Shown piece by piece: positions 16,455-26,215 of a stretch of 48,716 nt of DNA (positions are counted from its first letter, which is position 1; each line of letters begins with the position of its first letter). The notes below the pieces were generated by a model. That model ran no database searches. It saw only the letters and a list, made by a program, of their open reading frames with translations, and was not told the origin of the DNA. A program made the translations under genes and the position numbers. The stretch is from Bacteroidales bacterium (GTDB lineage Bacteria; Bacteroidota; Bacteroidia; Bacteroidales; UBA932), in assembly GCA_024398365.1 (NCBI GenBank), contig JAKSJG010000007.1, forward strand, positions 1 through 48,716. The letters run 5' to 3'.

Positions 16455-16910
16455 ATGGCGAAGACAAAGAGCAATAAGGTCGAGATACGCAACAAGAAGG
16501 CGTCGTTTGAATACGAACTGCTGGAGCATTTCACAGCCGGAGTGGTCCTCAACGGCACGGAGATCAAGAGCATCCGCGCGGGAAAGGCGTCGCTGGTGGA
16601 CAGCTACTGCTATTTCGTCAACAATGAGCTCTTCATCCGCAATATGAATGTCGCGGAATACTGGTGGGCCTCAGCCTTTGACCGCCAGGACCCGAAGCGC
16701 GACCGCAAGCTGCTCCTGAACCGCAAGGAGCTCAACAAACTCCAGCGCTCGGTCAAGGAGAAGGGCATGACCATAGTGGCGACCCGTCTCTTCATCGCCG
16801 AGAACGGCTACGCCAAGATCAATATCTCCCTTGCCCGAGGCAAGAAGGAGTTCGACAAGCGGGAATCCATCAAGGAAAAGGACCTCAGACGCGAAAGCGA
16901 GAGGTATTAA
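16455..16910 (+). CDS. smpB: SsrA-binding protein SmpB
   Basis: A 151-residue cytosolic partner of tmRNA in trans-translation. The family landmarks are the N-terminal NKKASFEYELLE, the beta-barrel segment GVVLNGTEIKSIRAGKAS, the tmRNA-contact region with FIRNMNVAEY, DRKLLLNRKE, and the basic C-terminal tail KKEFDKRESIKEKDLRR that enters the mRNA channel. Length is normal. No tmRNA gene (ssrA) is seen nearby. Confidence 0.96.
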   Translation: MAKTKSNKVEIRNKKASFEYELLEHFTAGVVLNGTEIKSIRAGKASLVDSYCYFVNNELFIRNMNVAEYWWASAFDRQDPKRDRKLLLNRKELNKLQRSVKEKGMTIVATRLFIAENGYAKINISLARGKKEFDKRESIKEKDLRRESERY

Positions 16911-16955
16911 TAATAATCAGGGACGTCCAAACGGGCGTCCCTGACTGTTATTATT
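16909..16955. terminator. Bidirectional terminator between smpB and gcvP
   Basis: CAGGGACG pairs with CGTCCCTG. The stem is extended outward by AATAATAA pairing with TTATTATT after a small bulge. The flanks are A-rich on one side and T-rich on the other. It lies between two convergent genes and suits termination in both directions. Confidence 0.8.
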
Positions 16956-16967
16956 TGGTGTACAGAA

Positions 16968-19781
16968 TTATTCTGCTACAGTAACGAGGTTGCGGTCACC
17001 GTAACCGTTGTCAACGCGTGCGCATGCTGGCCAGAACTTGTTCTCGCGTACCCAGTCGAGAGGGTAAGCTGCCTGTTCGCGGCTGTAAGCGTGGCTCCAT
17101 TCGTTTGCGCAGCACTCTTCTGCTGTGTGAGGCGCCATTCTGACAGGGTTGTCCTCCTTGTCGAGCTTGCCGGCCTTGATGTCCTCGCACTCTGCAACGA
17201 TGAACTTGAGGGTGTCAACGAAGCGGTCGAGTTCAGCGAGAGGTTCGCTCTCTGTAGGCTCAACCATGAGAGTCTCGTGTACAGGGAATGAGAGTGTAGG
17301 AGCGTGGAAGCCGAAGTCCATGAGACGCTTTGCGATGTCTGTAGCGTCAACGCCGTATTCTGCACGGAAGTGCTGGAGGTCGATGATGCACTCGTGTGCA
17401 ACGCGGCCTGTAACGCCTGTGTAGAGGGTGTTGAGTACAGGACGGAGCTTGACGGACATGTAGTTGGCGTTGAGGATGGCAACTGCTGATGCCATGCGCA
17501 GGCCGTCAGGACCGAGGAGTTTGATGTAAGCGTGGGTGATAGGGAGGAGGAGCGGGCTGCCGTAAGGAGCTGCACCTACTGCATCCATGCCCTTGCCGCC
17601 GCACTCTGCAACTACAGGGTGACCAGGGAGGTACGGAGTGAGCTTCTCATTTGCGCAGATAGGACCTACGCCAGGTCCGCCGCCGCCGTGAGGCATTGCG
17701 AAGGTCTTGTGGAGGTTGAGGTGGCATACGTCAGCGCCGATGGTACCAGGGTTGGTGATGCCGACCTGGGCGTTCATGTTCGCACCGTCCATGTAGAGGA
17801 GACCGCCGTTGCTGTGGATGATGTCCACGATCTCGCGGATCTTCACTTCGAATACACCGTGTGTTGAAGGGTAGGTGATCATCATACCTGCGAGGTTCTC
17901 GCCGGCTTCAGCTGCCTTCTGGCGGAGTTCGTCAACGTTGATGTTGCCGTTCTCGTCGCAACCTACGAGGACAATGTTGAAGCCTGCCATAGCTGCGGAT
18001 GCAGGGTTGGTGCCGTGAGCTGAGGTAGGGATGATCATGATGTTGCGGTTCTCGCCACCGTTGGCGGCAAGATAGCGGCGTATGGTCATGAGGCCTGCAT
18101 ATTCGCCTGCTGCACCGCTGGTAGGCTGGAGTGAGCAGCCCTTGAAGCCGGTGATGACAGCGAGGTCATGCTCGAGTTCGCTGATGACCTGGAGAGTACC
18201 TTCGCACTGGTCAGCAGGAGCATAAGGGTGAACGTTGCCGAATTCGCTCCATGACAGAGGCATCATCTCGACAGCGGCGTTGAGCTTCATTGTGCAGGAT
18301 CCGAGAGGGATCATTGAATGTGTGAGGGAGATATCCTTGCGCTCGAGCTTCTTGATGTAACGCATCATCTCAGTCTCAGAGTGGTATGTGTTGAATACCT
18401 TCTGGGTGAGGATAGGGGTCTCGCGGGCCATGAACTTAGGAGCTTCAGGAGCACCAGGGCAGCCTTCCTTGCATCCGAAGATGTCGCCGATGGCCTTTGC
18501 CTCAGCGCAGTTGGAGAGCTCGTCGAAGCTGATCTGGATCTTGCCGTCAGCTGTGTAGTAGAAGTTGAAACCTGCTGCGAGAGCCTTCTTGCGGATGTCT
18601 TCCACGTTTGCACCTTCGATGACGATGGTGTCGAAGAAGTTCTCCTTGGCGATCTTGTAACCTGCTTCCTTGAGCTTTGCAGCCATTGCGTGAGCGTAGC
18701 CGTAAGCGTTCATCGCAATCTCGGTGATGCCCTTAGGGCCGTGCCAGATGGCGAACATACCGGTCATGGTAGCCATGAGTGCGGTAGCGGTGCAGATGTT
18801 GGAAGTTGCCTTCTCTCTCTTGATATGCTGCTCGCGGGTCTGGAGAGCGAGGCGGTATGATGCCTTGCCGAGACGGTCGATGGAGATACCGATGATACGG
18901 CCAGGGAGGTTGCGCTTGTACTTGTCAGAGCAAGCCATGTAACCTGCCACAGGACCGCCGAAGCCCATAGGAAGACCGAAGCGCTGTGCGCTGCCGCAAA
19001 CGATGTCGGCACCCCATGCTGCAGGCTCCTTCAGGAGAGCGAGTGCGAGGAGGTCGCAATATGCTGTAACGAGACCGCCGGCTGCGTGAACCTTTTCGCA
19101 GAATGCGCTGTAATCGCATACTTCACCGTCAGCTGCAGGATACTGCAGGATGGCGCCGTAGAACTTCTCGTCGAGTTCGTAGCTCTTCCAGTCGCCTACC
19201 TTGACCTCGATGCCGAGGTACTTTGCGCGGGTCCTGATGACTGAGAGTGCCTGAGGGAATATGTTGCTGTCAACGAAGAACACGTTCTTGCCGGCCTTGA
19301 TGGCGTCGCGGGAACGGAGCTCGAACATCATACGCATTGCCTCTGCAGCTGCAGTGGCGTCGTCAAGCATTGAGCAGTTTGAGAGGTTGAATCCGGTGAG
19401 GGATGAGATCATGGTCTGGAAGTTCACGAGAGCCTCGAGACGGCCCTGTGAGATCTCAGCCTGGTACGGTGTGTAGGATGTGTACCAGCTTGGGTTCTCG
19501 AAGACGTTGCGGGTGATGACAGCAGGTGATGCTGTGCCGTAGAATCCCATTCCGATGAGGGAGCGGAAGTTCTTGTTCTTGGAAGCGATCTTCTTGAGGT
19601 TTGCTGTGTACTCGTACTCGCTGACTGCTGCGTCAAGCTTCAAAGGTTCCTTGAGAAGGATGTCCTGAGGAACGGTCTGGCCGATGAGCTCATCGATGGA
19701 TGAGCAGCCGAGGACCTTGAGCATTTCCTGCTGCTCGAAGTCTCTTGGACCATTGTGTCTGTCGACAAATTTGAGTGGCAT
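16968..19781 (-). CDS. gcvP: Glycine dehydrogenase (decarboxylating), P-protein
   Basis: The pyridoxal-phosphate P-protein of the glycine cleavage system decarboxylates glycine and passes the aminomethyl group to the lipoyl H-protein. At 937 residues it is the single-chain form (both alpha and beta halves), not the split GcvPA/GcvPB. The N-terminal half has DRHNGPRDFEQQEML and GMGFYGTASPAVI. The PLP lysine is Lys692 in HKTF, followed by a glycine-rich loop, and SCTMKLNAA lies just before the second half. Codon choice is strongly biased (CCT, ACA, GTA, CTC), as in the hydrogenase genes, suggesting high expression. No gcvT/gcvH neighbour is present. There are only 49 bp to rodA, with no glycine-riboswitch-sized leader. 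Confidence 0.97.
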   Translation of the reverse strand: MPLKFVDRHNGPRDFEQQEMLKVLGCSSIDELIGQTVPQDILLKEPLKLDAAVSEYEYTANLKKIASKNKNFRSLIGMGFYGTASPAVITRNVFENPSWYTSYTPYQAEISQGRLEALVNFQTMISSLTGFNLSNCSMLDDATAAAEAMRMMFELRSRDAIKAGKNVFFVDSNIFPQALSVIRTRAKYLGIEVKVGDWKSYELDEKFYGAILQYPAADGEVCDYSAFCEKVHAAGGLVTAYCDLLALALLKEPAAWGADIVCGSAQRFGLPMGFGGPVAGYMACSDKYKRNLPGRIIGISIDRLGKASYRLALQTREQHIKREKATSNICTATALMATMTGMFAIWHGPKGITEIAMNAYGYAHAMAAKLKEAGYKIAKENFFDTIVIEGANVEDIRKKALAAGFNFYYTADGKIQISFDELSNCAEAKAIGDIFGCKEGCPGAPEAPKFMARETPILTQKVFNTYHSETEMMRYIKKLERKDISLTHSMIPLGSCTMKLNAAVEMMPLSWSEFGNVHPYAPADQCEGTLQVISELEHDLAVITGFKGCSLQPTSGAAGEYAGLMTIRRYLAANGGENRNIMIIPTSAHGTNPASAAMAGFNIVLVGCDENGNINVDELRQKAAEAGENLAGMMITYPSTHGVFEVKIREIVDIIHSNGGLLYMDGANMNAQVGITNPGTIGADVCHLNLHKTFAMPHGGGGPGVGPICANEKLTPYLPGHPVVAECGGKGMDAVGAAPYGSPLLLPITHAYIKLLGPDGLRMASAVAILNANYMSVKLRPVLNTLYTGVTGRVAHECIIDLQHFRAEYGVDATDIAKRLMDFGFHAPTLSFPVHETLMVEPTESEPLAELDRFVDTLKFIVAECEDIKAGKLDKEDNPVRMAPHTAEECCANEWSHAYSREQAAYPLDWVRENKFWPACARVDNGYGDRNLVTVAE

Positions 19782-19830
19782 AATAATAAGGTATTAAAGT
19801 ATTAATATTTGGTTTTTTTATTGTGTGTGT

Positions 19831-21264
19831 CTATTTGCGGCTCTCATAATCCAGCCTGATGAAAATGAACAGCAGGATGGTGAAGGCCCAGAGCGAAGAG
19901 CCTCCATAGCTTATGAACGGCAGCGGGATGCCGATCACCGGCATCAGGCCTATGGTCATACCTATATTGATAACCACGTGCATCAGTATGCAGGATGCGA
20001 CGCAGTATCCGTATATTCTCGCGAAGCGGCTCTTCTGCCGCTCCGCGGCATTGAACAGCCTGATCAGCAGGGTCAGGTAGCAGCCTATGACCAGCAGCGC
20101 GCCGACGAAGCCCCATTCCTCGCCGATGGTGCAGAATATGAAGTCGGTGCTCTGCTCCGGTACGAAGTCGAACCTGGTCTGGGTGCCGTTGAGGAAGCCC
20201 TTGCCGAACAGTCCTCCTGAACCTATGGCGATCTTGGACTGATGCACGTTGTATCCTGCTCCCATAGGGTCGTCCTTGATGCCGAGGAGTGACTCGATGC
20301 GCAGTCTCTGGTGGTCCTGAAGGACATGGTCGAACACGAAATCCACTGAGAAGATGAGTCCGATGCCGAGCATGTATGCCAGCATGGAATTGCGCACCAC
20401 GCTCTTGCGCTTGTTGAAGAGGAATTTGCCAGTAAAGTACAGGGCCACAGGCAGGGTCAGGAGCGTAAGCCAGACTTCAGGCTTGAAGATGCCTGTGACA
20501 TTGCTGATGGACTCTATGCGGCAGAGCCTCGGCAGGAATGACACCAGAGTCAGTGAAGCCGCTCCGACAGGGATGTTGATCAGAGGGTTGCGTGACTTGA
20601 GGGAGAGGGAGAGCACTATCATGCCTATCCAGATCACAATGGCCGTGAACGGTGATGTCACCAGAGTCAGTATGAAAAGCACTATGGCGAGCAGGCCTGA
20701 GAGTATCACCCACTGGTTCATGCCCTCGCGGTAGAATGCCAGCAGGAAGCCGACATACACCAGCGCGAGGCCTGTCTCCTTCTCCGCCAGAATGAGGAGC
20801 ATAGGGAAGCCCATTGCGGCGAATACCTTCACCACGTCCTGCATGTTGCTGAAGCGGAAAGTGTATTTCTCCATTATGGTGGCGAGCACCAGGGCTATGG
20901 ATATCTTGGAGAATTCGGCCGGCTGCACCCTGACAGGGCCCAGAGCCAGCCAGGACTTGGATCCGTTCACTTCTGTACCCATCACGATGACGGCCGCCAG
21001 AGCCAGCAGGGTGAAGGCGTATATCCACCAGGAGAATACGCTGTAGAACCTGGCGGGGATGACGTACAGTATGGTCAGAGCCAGCAGCACGGCGGAGCCT
21101 ATCCAGATGATGTGCATGCCGTACTTGGCCTGCCAGTCGAAGACGCTGTGCTCCACATCCACGGAAGATGAGTAGATGTTGAGCCAGCCGCATATCACGA
21201 GGAATATGTAGCAGCCTATCAGCACCCAGTCGAGCTTCTTGCTTATGATGGAATCGGATGACAT
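19831..21264 (-). CDS. rodA: Rod-shape determining peptidoglycan polymerase RodA
   Basis: A 477-residue SEDS-family membrane glycosyltransferase that polymerises lipid II in the elongation machinery together with PBP2. About ten hydrophobic segments are visible, with the SEDS motif region LLILAEKETGLALVYVGFLLAFYREG in the middle and the C-terminal PFISYGGSSLWAF signature. Its ATG overlaps the mrdA stop by one base (TAATG), so translation is coupled. It is the last gene of the mre-mrd row. An extension of about 70 residues in the central part, relative to E. coli RodA, is usual in Bacteroidota. Confidence 0.94.
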   Translation of the reverse strand: MSSDSIISKKLDWVLIGCYIFLVICGWLNIYSSSVDVEHSVFDWQAKYGMHIIWIGSAVLLALTILYVIPARFYSVFSWWIYAFTLLALAAVIVMGTEVNGSKSWLALGPVRVQPAEFSKISIALVLATIMEKYTFRFSNMQDVVKVFAAMGFPMLLILAEKETGLALVYVGFLLAFYREGMNQWVILSGLLAIVLFILTLVTSPFTAIVIWIGMIVLSLSLKSRNPLINIPVGAASLTLVSFLPRLCRIESISNVTGIFKPEVWLTLLTLPVALYFTGKFLFNKRKSVVRNSMLAYMLGIGLIFSVDFVFDHVLQDHQRLRIESLLGIKDDPMGAGYNVHQSKIAIGSGGLFGKGFLNGTQTRFDFVPEQSTDFIFCTIGEEWGFVGALLVIGCYLTLLIRLFNAAERQKSRFARIYGYCVASCILMHVVINIGMTIGLMPVIGIPLPFISYGGSSLWAFTILLFIFIRLDYESRK

Positions 21265-23099
21265 TACTTCTTCTTGACTCTTACTTTATGTTTGAGACTT
21301 GTTTCTGATATCCTCCTTTCGAGGTCCTTGCGCTGAGGGGAAATCTCGCCGTTGAGGTATTTCTCCATGAGAAGCGATGCTATAGGCGCAGCCCAGGTGG
21401 CGCCGAATCCGGCATTTTCCACATAGGCGGCCACGGCAATCTTCGGATTGTCCATCGGGCCGAAGCAGATGAATACCGAGTTGTCGGCTCCGTGAGGGTT
21501 CTGGGCTGTACCGGTCTTGCCGCATACCTCCACGCCCGGCACGGCTGCCACGCGTGAGGTGCCGCCGGTGACGGACATCCTCATACCCTTGACCACTTCC
21601 ACGAAGTGGCAGGAATCGACCATTGTATAATGCTTGACCTTGAAACGCTCGTCAATCGGGCATTCAGGTGTGTCTTTCTGAATGTGCGGGGTGTAGAAGT
21701 AGCCTCTGTTGGCCACGGTGGCTGCGAAATTGGCCAGGTGCAGAGGGGTGCAGCCGATCTCACCCTGACCGATGGACAGGGAAATGATGGAGAGCGCCTT
21801 CCATCTGTTCTTGCCGTGCAGTTTGTCGTACCTTTCAGCCGTTGGCATGGTTCCCGCCTGCTCGGACGGTATGTCGGTGCCGAGCTTGACTCCGAAGCCG
21901 AAGCTCTCCGTATATTCCTTCCACTTGTTGAAGGAAGCCCTGACACTGCCGTACTTGGGGTTGTCGATGACCGCCTTGAATACGTAGCAGAAATACGAAT
22001 TGCAGGAGGTGGCGATGGCGTGGTACATGTCAAGAGGGCTGGCGTGTCCGTGACAGCCGACCCTGAGGTTGCCCATGATGAATCCGTGGTGGCACGGGTA
22101 CATGGTTGACGGCCTCACCACTCCTTCCTGAAGGCCTATCAGGCCGTTGACTATCTTGAAGCAGGATCCCGGAGGCTGAGGTGACATCACCGCGCGGTTG
22201 AACATTGGCTTGTAAGGGTCCGAGATGATCTCGTTGTAATACTTGCTTATCTCAGCCAACTGGCTCACCTCGATGCCAGGACTGGACACCATGGTCAGTA
22301 TATCGCCGGTGGACGGCTCTATGGCCACCAGTGAGCCGACCTTGTTCTTCATCAGGCGTTCGCCGAATGCCTGGAGCTCGGCGTCAATGGTGGTGACCAC
22401 ATCGACGCCGGCCACCGCCGTAACGTCCATTTCGCCGTTGCGGTAATGCTCCTTGATCTGGTTATGCGCGTCGCGGAGGTAGATGGTGTAGCCCTTCTGG
22501 CCCCTCAGCAGGGACTCGTATGCCTCTTCCATGCCTGTGCGGCCGGCATAGTCGCCGCTGCGGTATTCCGGATGCTTGTCAATGAAGTTCTGGTCAACTT
22601 CGGAGATGTAACCAAGCAGGTTGCCTCCGGCGTTGTAATTGTACGTCCTGGACGTACGCGGGGTCCCGGAGAAGCCCGGGAACATGAACGCCTTCTCGAC
22701 GAACATGTTGTATTTCTCTCCTGGCACCTGCTTGAGCAGGGTCATGGACTGATAGCCTATCCTCGTGCGGTATTGCCTGTAATAGCGGAACTTCTCATTG
22801 ATGAATGAGGTGTCAATGTCGAAGATGCGGCAGAACTCGAGGGTGTCGAATTCCTTGACGTAGTAAGGGGTGACCTGGATGTCATAGGTCGTCTTGTTGC
22901 CCACGATGATCCTGCCTTCGCGGTCCTTGATCAGGCCGCGAGCGGGGTATTTGGTCTCATACTTGAGGGCGTTGTTCTCGGCGCTGAGCCTGTATTCGGA
23001 GCTGAGGATCTGGATGGCGAACAATTTGACGATAATGATTGCGAACGCCAGCACCGTGGCCGCAATCAGCACTCTCTTCCTATCAGAATTGACGTCCAT
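21264..23099 (-). CDS. mrdA: Penicillin-binding protein 2 (elongation transpeptidase)
   Basis: A 611-residue class B PBP anchored by one N-terminal membrane helix (about 10-30). The dimerisation region follows, with KYPARGLIKDREGRIIV. The transpeptidase domain has the SxxK nucleophile motif PGSCFKI near residue 320, an SCNS-type SxN motif (ATSCNSYF) near residue 365, and KTGTAQ near 535. It cross-links peptidoglycan during cell elongation with RodA. Start and stop overlap the neighbouring genes by one base each (TGATG with mreD, TAATG with rodA). Confidence 0.95.
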   Translation of the reverse strand: MDVNSDRKRVLIAATVLAFAIIIVKLFAIQILSSEYRLSAENNALKYETKYPARGLIKDREGRIIVGNKTTYDIQVTPYYVKEFDTLEFCRIFDIDTSFINEKFRYYRQYRTRIGYQSMTLLKQVPGEKYNMFVEKAFMFPGFSGTPRTSRTYNYNAGGNLLGYISEVDQNFIDKHPEYRSGDYAGRTGMEEAYESLLRGQKGYTIYLRDAHNQIKEHYRNGEMDVTAVAGVDVVTTIDAELQAFGERLMKNKVGSLVAIEPSTGDILTMVSSPGIEVSQLAEISKYYNEIISDPYKPMFNRAVMSPQPPGSCFKIVNGLIGLQEGVVRPSTMYPCHHGFIMGNLRVGCHGHASPLDMYHAIATSCNSYFCYVFKAVIDNPKYGSVRASFNKWKEYTESFGFGVKLGTDIPSEQAGTMPTAERYDKLHGKNRWKALSIISLSIGQGEIGCTPLHLANFAATVANRGYFYTPHIQKDTPECPIDERFKVKHYTMVDSCHFVEVVKGMRMSVTGGTSRVAAVPGVEVCGKTGTAQNPHGADNSVFICFGPMDNPKIAVAAYVENAGFGATWAAPIASLLMEKYLNGEISPQRKDLERRISETSLKHKVRVKKK

Positions 23100-23617
23100 C
23101 AGTTGCTGCTTTCCTTATCCAGAATTGAATTGCTGATGATAAGCGCAAGAGCTGCGTCTATGACGAGACTTATGGCTATCCTGAAGAGGATGAAGAAGAA
23201 AGGCCTTGCGCCTATGCACTCGAGGAATGTATATACCACGAGGTAGATCAGTGTGCAGAGTGTCAGGTACAGCAGGTAGCTCTCCAGTCCGATGGAGCTG
23301 ATGGAAGGCGTTTCGGTATTGTACCTGTGGTCCCTGTTGATGACATTGTCGTAAATGAGTCCGCGGAATGCCGCCACCATGGTTGCGGCTGCTGCGTTGA
23401 GGCCCATCACCCCGCCGGAGAAAACATCCAGCAGGAGGCCTATGCCGAAGCCCGCGAGTATGGTCACGTTGATATTGGTCTTCAACGGGATGCCGAGTAT
23501 CAGCAGAGGGATGAGGCAGATGTAGGTATATGCACCCACGTCGAGGTAGTTGCATATCAGCACCTGGAGTATGAACACCAGGACATAAAGCAATATGTTC
23601 CAGATATTACTCTTCAT
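23099..23617 (-). CDS. mreD: Rod-shape determining protein MreD
   Basis: A 172-residue integral membrane protein with about five hydrophobic segments. Identification rests on its length, its hydrophobic pattern (LLDVFSGGVMGLNAAAATMVAAFRG is MreD-like) and its fixed place between mreC and mrdA. It overlaps mreC by 11 bp and mrdA by 1 bp. It belongs to the complex that positions wall synthesis along the cell cylinder. Confidence 0.88.
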   Translation of the reverse strand: MKSNIWNILLYVLVFILQVLICNYLDVGAYTYICLIPLLILGIPLKTNINVTILAGFGIGLLLDVFSGGVMGLNAAAATMVAAFRGLIYDNVINRDHRYNTETPSISSIGLESYLLYLTLCTLIYLVVYTFLECIGARPFFFILFRIAISLVIDAALALIISNSILDKESSN

Positions 23618-24413
23618 TGCTCTCCTCCAGACTCTTAATCTCGTCGATATTGTTGTTGGTTATGACATATACATACTGCAGAGCGCTGAAATTCTGGAAC
23701 AGTGCCACGGTGAGGTCGAGTGCGACACCGTTCTCCGAAATCTTCGCAACCCTTCCGATAGGGATGTCGGGAGGGTAGATTGTGGAGAATCCGCTGGTGG
23801 AGATGGTGTCTCCCACGGCCACTTCGGTATGTGCCGGAATCTCGCTCATCACGGCGTTCATCACGGAATGTCCGTTCCAGGACAGAGGTCCGAAGGATCC
23901 GTTCTTGGTCAGTTTGGCGCTGACCCTCTGGTCGGCGCTGAGGAATGATATCACCTGGCAGTGATGTTTCTCCACGGCGTTGACCACACCTACGATACCC
24001 TTGTCGGTGATCACACCCATGCCGGGCTTGATGCCCTTGTCGGCGCCCTTGTTGAGTATGATGTAGTTGTACTGCTTGTTGGTCGAGTTCTTGATGACTC
24101 TGGCCTGTATGTATGAATACAGGGGCTCGACTATCAGCGAGTCCCTGTTGTCCATGATTGTCCTGTATCTTTCCAGATCCTCGCGCAGCTTCAGGTTCTC
24201 CTGGGCGAGCCTTTCATTCTCCACCCGGTAGTTGATGAAATACTGCACTTTGCGGCTGGTGTTCCACATCGCGCTCTGGCTGTTGCGCACACCTCCCATT
24301 ATGCGATAGCGCTGAACAATGCTGTTCTTCGACACCATCACGATGGAAAGCACCTCGAGTGCTATGAACAACAGCACGGTCGAGATGACGCTTATGAGCC
24401 TTGAGCGCTGCAT
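23607..24413 (-). CDS. mreC: Rod-shape determining protein MreC
   Basis: A 268-residue periplasmic scaffold protein with one N-terminal membrane helix (residues about 9-28), a coiled-coil stretch (VENERLAQENLKLREDLERY, near 60-80) and a beta-rich C-terminal domain containing ARVIKNSTNKQYNYIILNKGADKGIKPGMGV, the most conserved part of MreC. It bridges MreB and the PBP2/RodA pair. mreB lies 10 bp upstream. Confidence 0.93.
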   Translation of the reverse strand: MQRSRLISVISTVLLFIALEVLSIVMVSKNSIVQRYRIMGGVRNSQSAMWNTSRKVQYFINYRVENERLAQENLKLREDLERYRTIMDNRDSLIVEPLYSYIQARVIKNSTNKQYNYIILNKGADKGIKPGMGVITDKGIVGVVNAVEKHHCQVISFLSADQRVSAKLTKNGSFGPLSWNGHSVMNAVMSEIPAHTEVAVGDTISTSGFSTIYPPDIPIGRVAKISENGVALDLTVALFQNFSALQYVYVITNNNIDEIKSLEESNEE

Positions 24414-24423
24414 CCGGACAGGG

Positions 24424-25443
24424 CTATCTCATCAGGAAGTTGAATCTGCTTGCGTTCTTGAGGGCGGTGCAGGTACCTCTTGCAACGGCGCGGAGAGGGT
24501 CTTCTGCTACGTGGAACGGAATGTTGATCTTCTTTGCGAGACGCTTGTCAAGACCTCTGAGCAATGCGCCGCCGCCAGTGAGGAAGATACCCTTCTTCAC
24601 GATATCGCCGTAAAGCTCAGGAGGTGTGGCCTCGAGAACCTCAAGTACTGCTGACTCGATGTGTGCGAGTGACTTGTCGAGGCAGTGCGCAATCTCCTGT
24701 GATGATACGGAAGCTTCGACAGGGTGTACGGTCATGAGGTTAGGACCGCTTACCAGGCAAGGCTCCAGAGGTTCGTCAAGGTCTGATATTGCGGCACCCA
24801 CTTCAATCTTGATGCGCTCTGCGGTGATCTCACCGATGCGGATATTGTACTGCTGGCGCATGTACTGCTGGATGTCGTTGGTGAATACGTCACCGCCGAC
24901 CTTGATGCTCTCGTCAGCCACGATGCCGCCGAGGGAGATGACAGCCACTTCGGTGGTACCGCCTCCGATATCCACGATCATGCTGCCTGAAGGCGCTGTG
25001 ACATCCACGCCGATACCGAGTGCTGCCGCCATAGGCTCGAAGATGAGGGCCACGTCGCGGCCACCGGAACGCTCGGCTGCGTCACGGACGGCGCGGATCT
25101 CCACAGGTGTGGAACCTGAAGGGATGCAGACCACCATCCTGAGGCTAGGGGAGAAGAAGCTCTTCTTGTAGTTGATCATCTTGATGAAGCCGCGGATCAT
25201 CATCTCGGCTGCATCGAAGTCCGCGATCACACCGTCCTTCAGAGGGCGGATGGTGCGGATGTTAGGACTTGTCCTCTCGTGCATCTCCTTGGCCTTGGAG
25301 CCAACGGCGATGAGCTTGTTGGTTATCTTGTCTATAGCGACAATAGACGGTTCATCAATGACTTTCTTGTCATTCATGAAGATGACGGTGTTGGCCGTAC
25401 CGAGGTCTATTGCTAGGTCCTGAGTGAGAAATGAAAATGCCAT
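24424..25443 (-). CDS. mreB: Rod-shape determining actin MreB
   Basis: A 339-residue actin-fold ATPase that polymerises under the membrane and directs lateral wall growth. Typical pieces are DLGTANTVIF (phosphate 1), the PLKDGVIADFD segment, VVCIPSGSTPVEIRAVRDAAERSG, the phosphate 2 loop IVDIGGGTTEVAV, and the adenosine motif GIFLTGGGALLRGLD. It is the first gene of the five-gene row and has its own promoter candidate in the 91-bp divergent region shared with ispD. Confidence 0.97.
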   Translation of the reverse strand: MAFSFLTQDLAIDLGTANTVIFMNDKKVIDEPSIVAIDKITNKLIAVGSKAKEMHERTSPNIRTIRPLKDGVIADFDAAEMMIRGFIKMINYKKSFFSPSLRMVVCIPSGSTPVEIRAVRDAAERSGGRDVALIFEPMAAALGIGVDVTAPSGSMIVDIGGGTTEVAVISLGGIVADESIKVGGDVFTNDIQQYMRQQYNIRIGEITAERIKIEVGAAISDLDEPLEPCLVSGPNLMTVHPVEASVSSQEIAHCLDKSLAHIESAVLEVLEATPPELYGDIVKKGIFLTGGGALLRGLDKRLAKKINIPFHVAEDPLRAVARGTCTALKNASRFNFLMR

Positions 25444-25475
25444 ATCTTGATGGTTTAGCTAATTAGTATGAATAG

Positions 25476-25508
25476 CAAAAATACTAATAAAAAATGTATT
25501 TTTGCAAA
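25476..25508 (-). promoter_or_regulatory. Putative promoter of mreB operon
   Basis: On the minus strand TATTTTTG (25483 down to 25476) matches TAnnTTTG. TTTG (25508 down to 25505) lies 21 bp upstream, as in the Bacteroidota -33/-7 arrangement. The predicted leader to the mreB ATG is about 25-30 nt. Confidence 0.6.
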
Positions 25509-25534
25509 GCGAAAGGTTTTTTTGAAAATATTTT

Positions 25535-26215
25535 ATGGACAGACAGAAATATGTCATTGTAACGGCGGGCGGTTCCGGTACCAGGATGCACAGCGACGTG
25601 CCCAAACAGTTCCTTGAAATCGGGGGCAAACCCATTCTGCGCCAGACGATTGAGCGCTTCCTTGAATACGATCCTCAGATAAGGGTCATAGTGACGCTCC
25701 CATCGGCTTCCAAGGAGATGTGGAAGGACTACTGCGCGTCCACCGGATTCATCGAAAGATACACCATCGCCACCGGTGGCATAACCCGTTTCCACTCTGT
25801 CCGGAATGCCCTCAGATATGTCCCGGACGGAGCTCTGGTGGCAGTGCATGACGGAGTGAGACCTTTCGTGACAAAAGAGTTCCTCAGCGGCATATTCGAG
25901 GCGGCGTCACGCTGCGAAGGGGTCATCCCCGTCATCCCGGCAGTTGACTCGATGCGTGAGACCGGGCGCGACGGGCTGTCCCTGCCTGTGGACAGATCCA
26001 GGTTCGTGATGGTCCAGACACCTCAGATTTTCAGGTCCGAAATGTTGCGCAAAGCCTATTCGCAGGCGTATTCGACCTCATTCACGGACGATGCGTCCGT
26101 CTTCGAGGCCGCCGGCTTCAAAGTGTCTGTGTATGACGGTTTGAGAATGAATATCAAGATCACCACTCCGGATGATCTTCTTATAGCAGAGGCTATGCTT
26201 GGCAGCCGTCTTTGA
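25535..26215 (+). CDS. ispD: 2-C-methyl-D-erythritol 4-phosphate cytidylyltransferase
   Basis: The third step of the non-mevalonate isoprenoid pathway: CTP plus MEP gives CDP-ME. The 226-residue length is normal. The nucleotide-binding start is TAGGSGTRMHSDVPKQF, followed by HDGVRPFV (near 107), DSMRE-type loops and VMVQTPQIF (near 158). The usual first glycine-rich element reads VTAGGSGTRM rather than VAAGxGxRM, still within family variation. Its last 23 bp overlap the convergent Lrp gene. It does not adjoin ispF. Confidence 0.94.
   Translation: MDRQKYVIVTAGGSGTRMHSDVPKQFLEIGGKPILRQTIERFLEYDPQIRVIVTLPSASKEMWKDYCASTGFIERYTIATGGITRFHSVRNALRYVPDGALVAVHDGVRPFVTKEFLSGIFEAASRCEGVIPVIPAVDSMRETGRDGLSLPVDRSRFVMVQTPQIFRSEMLRKAYSQAYSTSFTDDASVFEAAGFKVSVYDGLRMNIKITTPDDLLIAEAMLGSRL

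Noticed and set aside
19782-19830. Possible glycine riboswitch ahead of gcvP
   Set aside because: Only 49 bp separate gcvP from rodA, too short for the known aptamers, and no conserved structure is visible.
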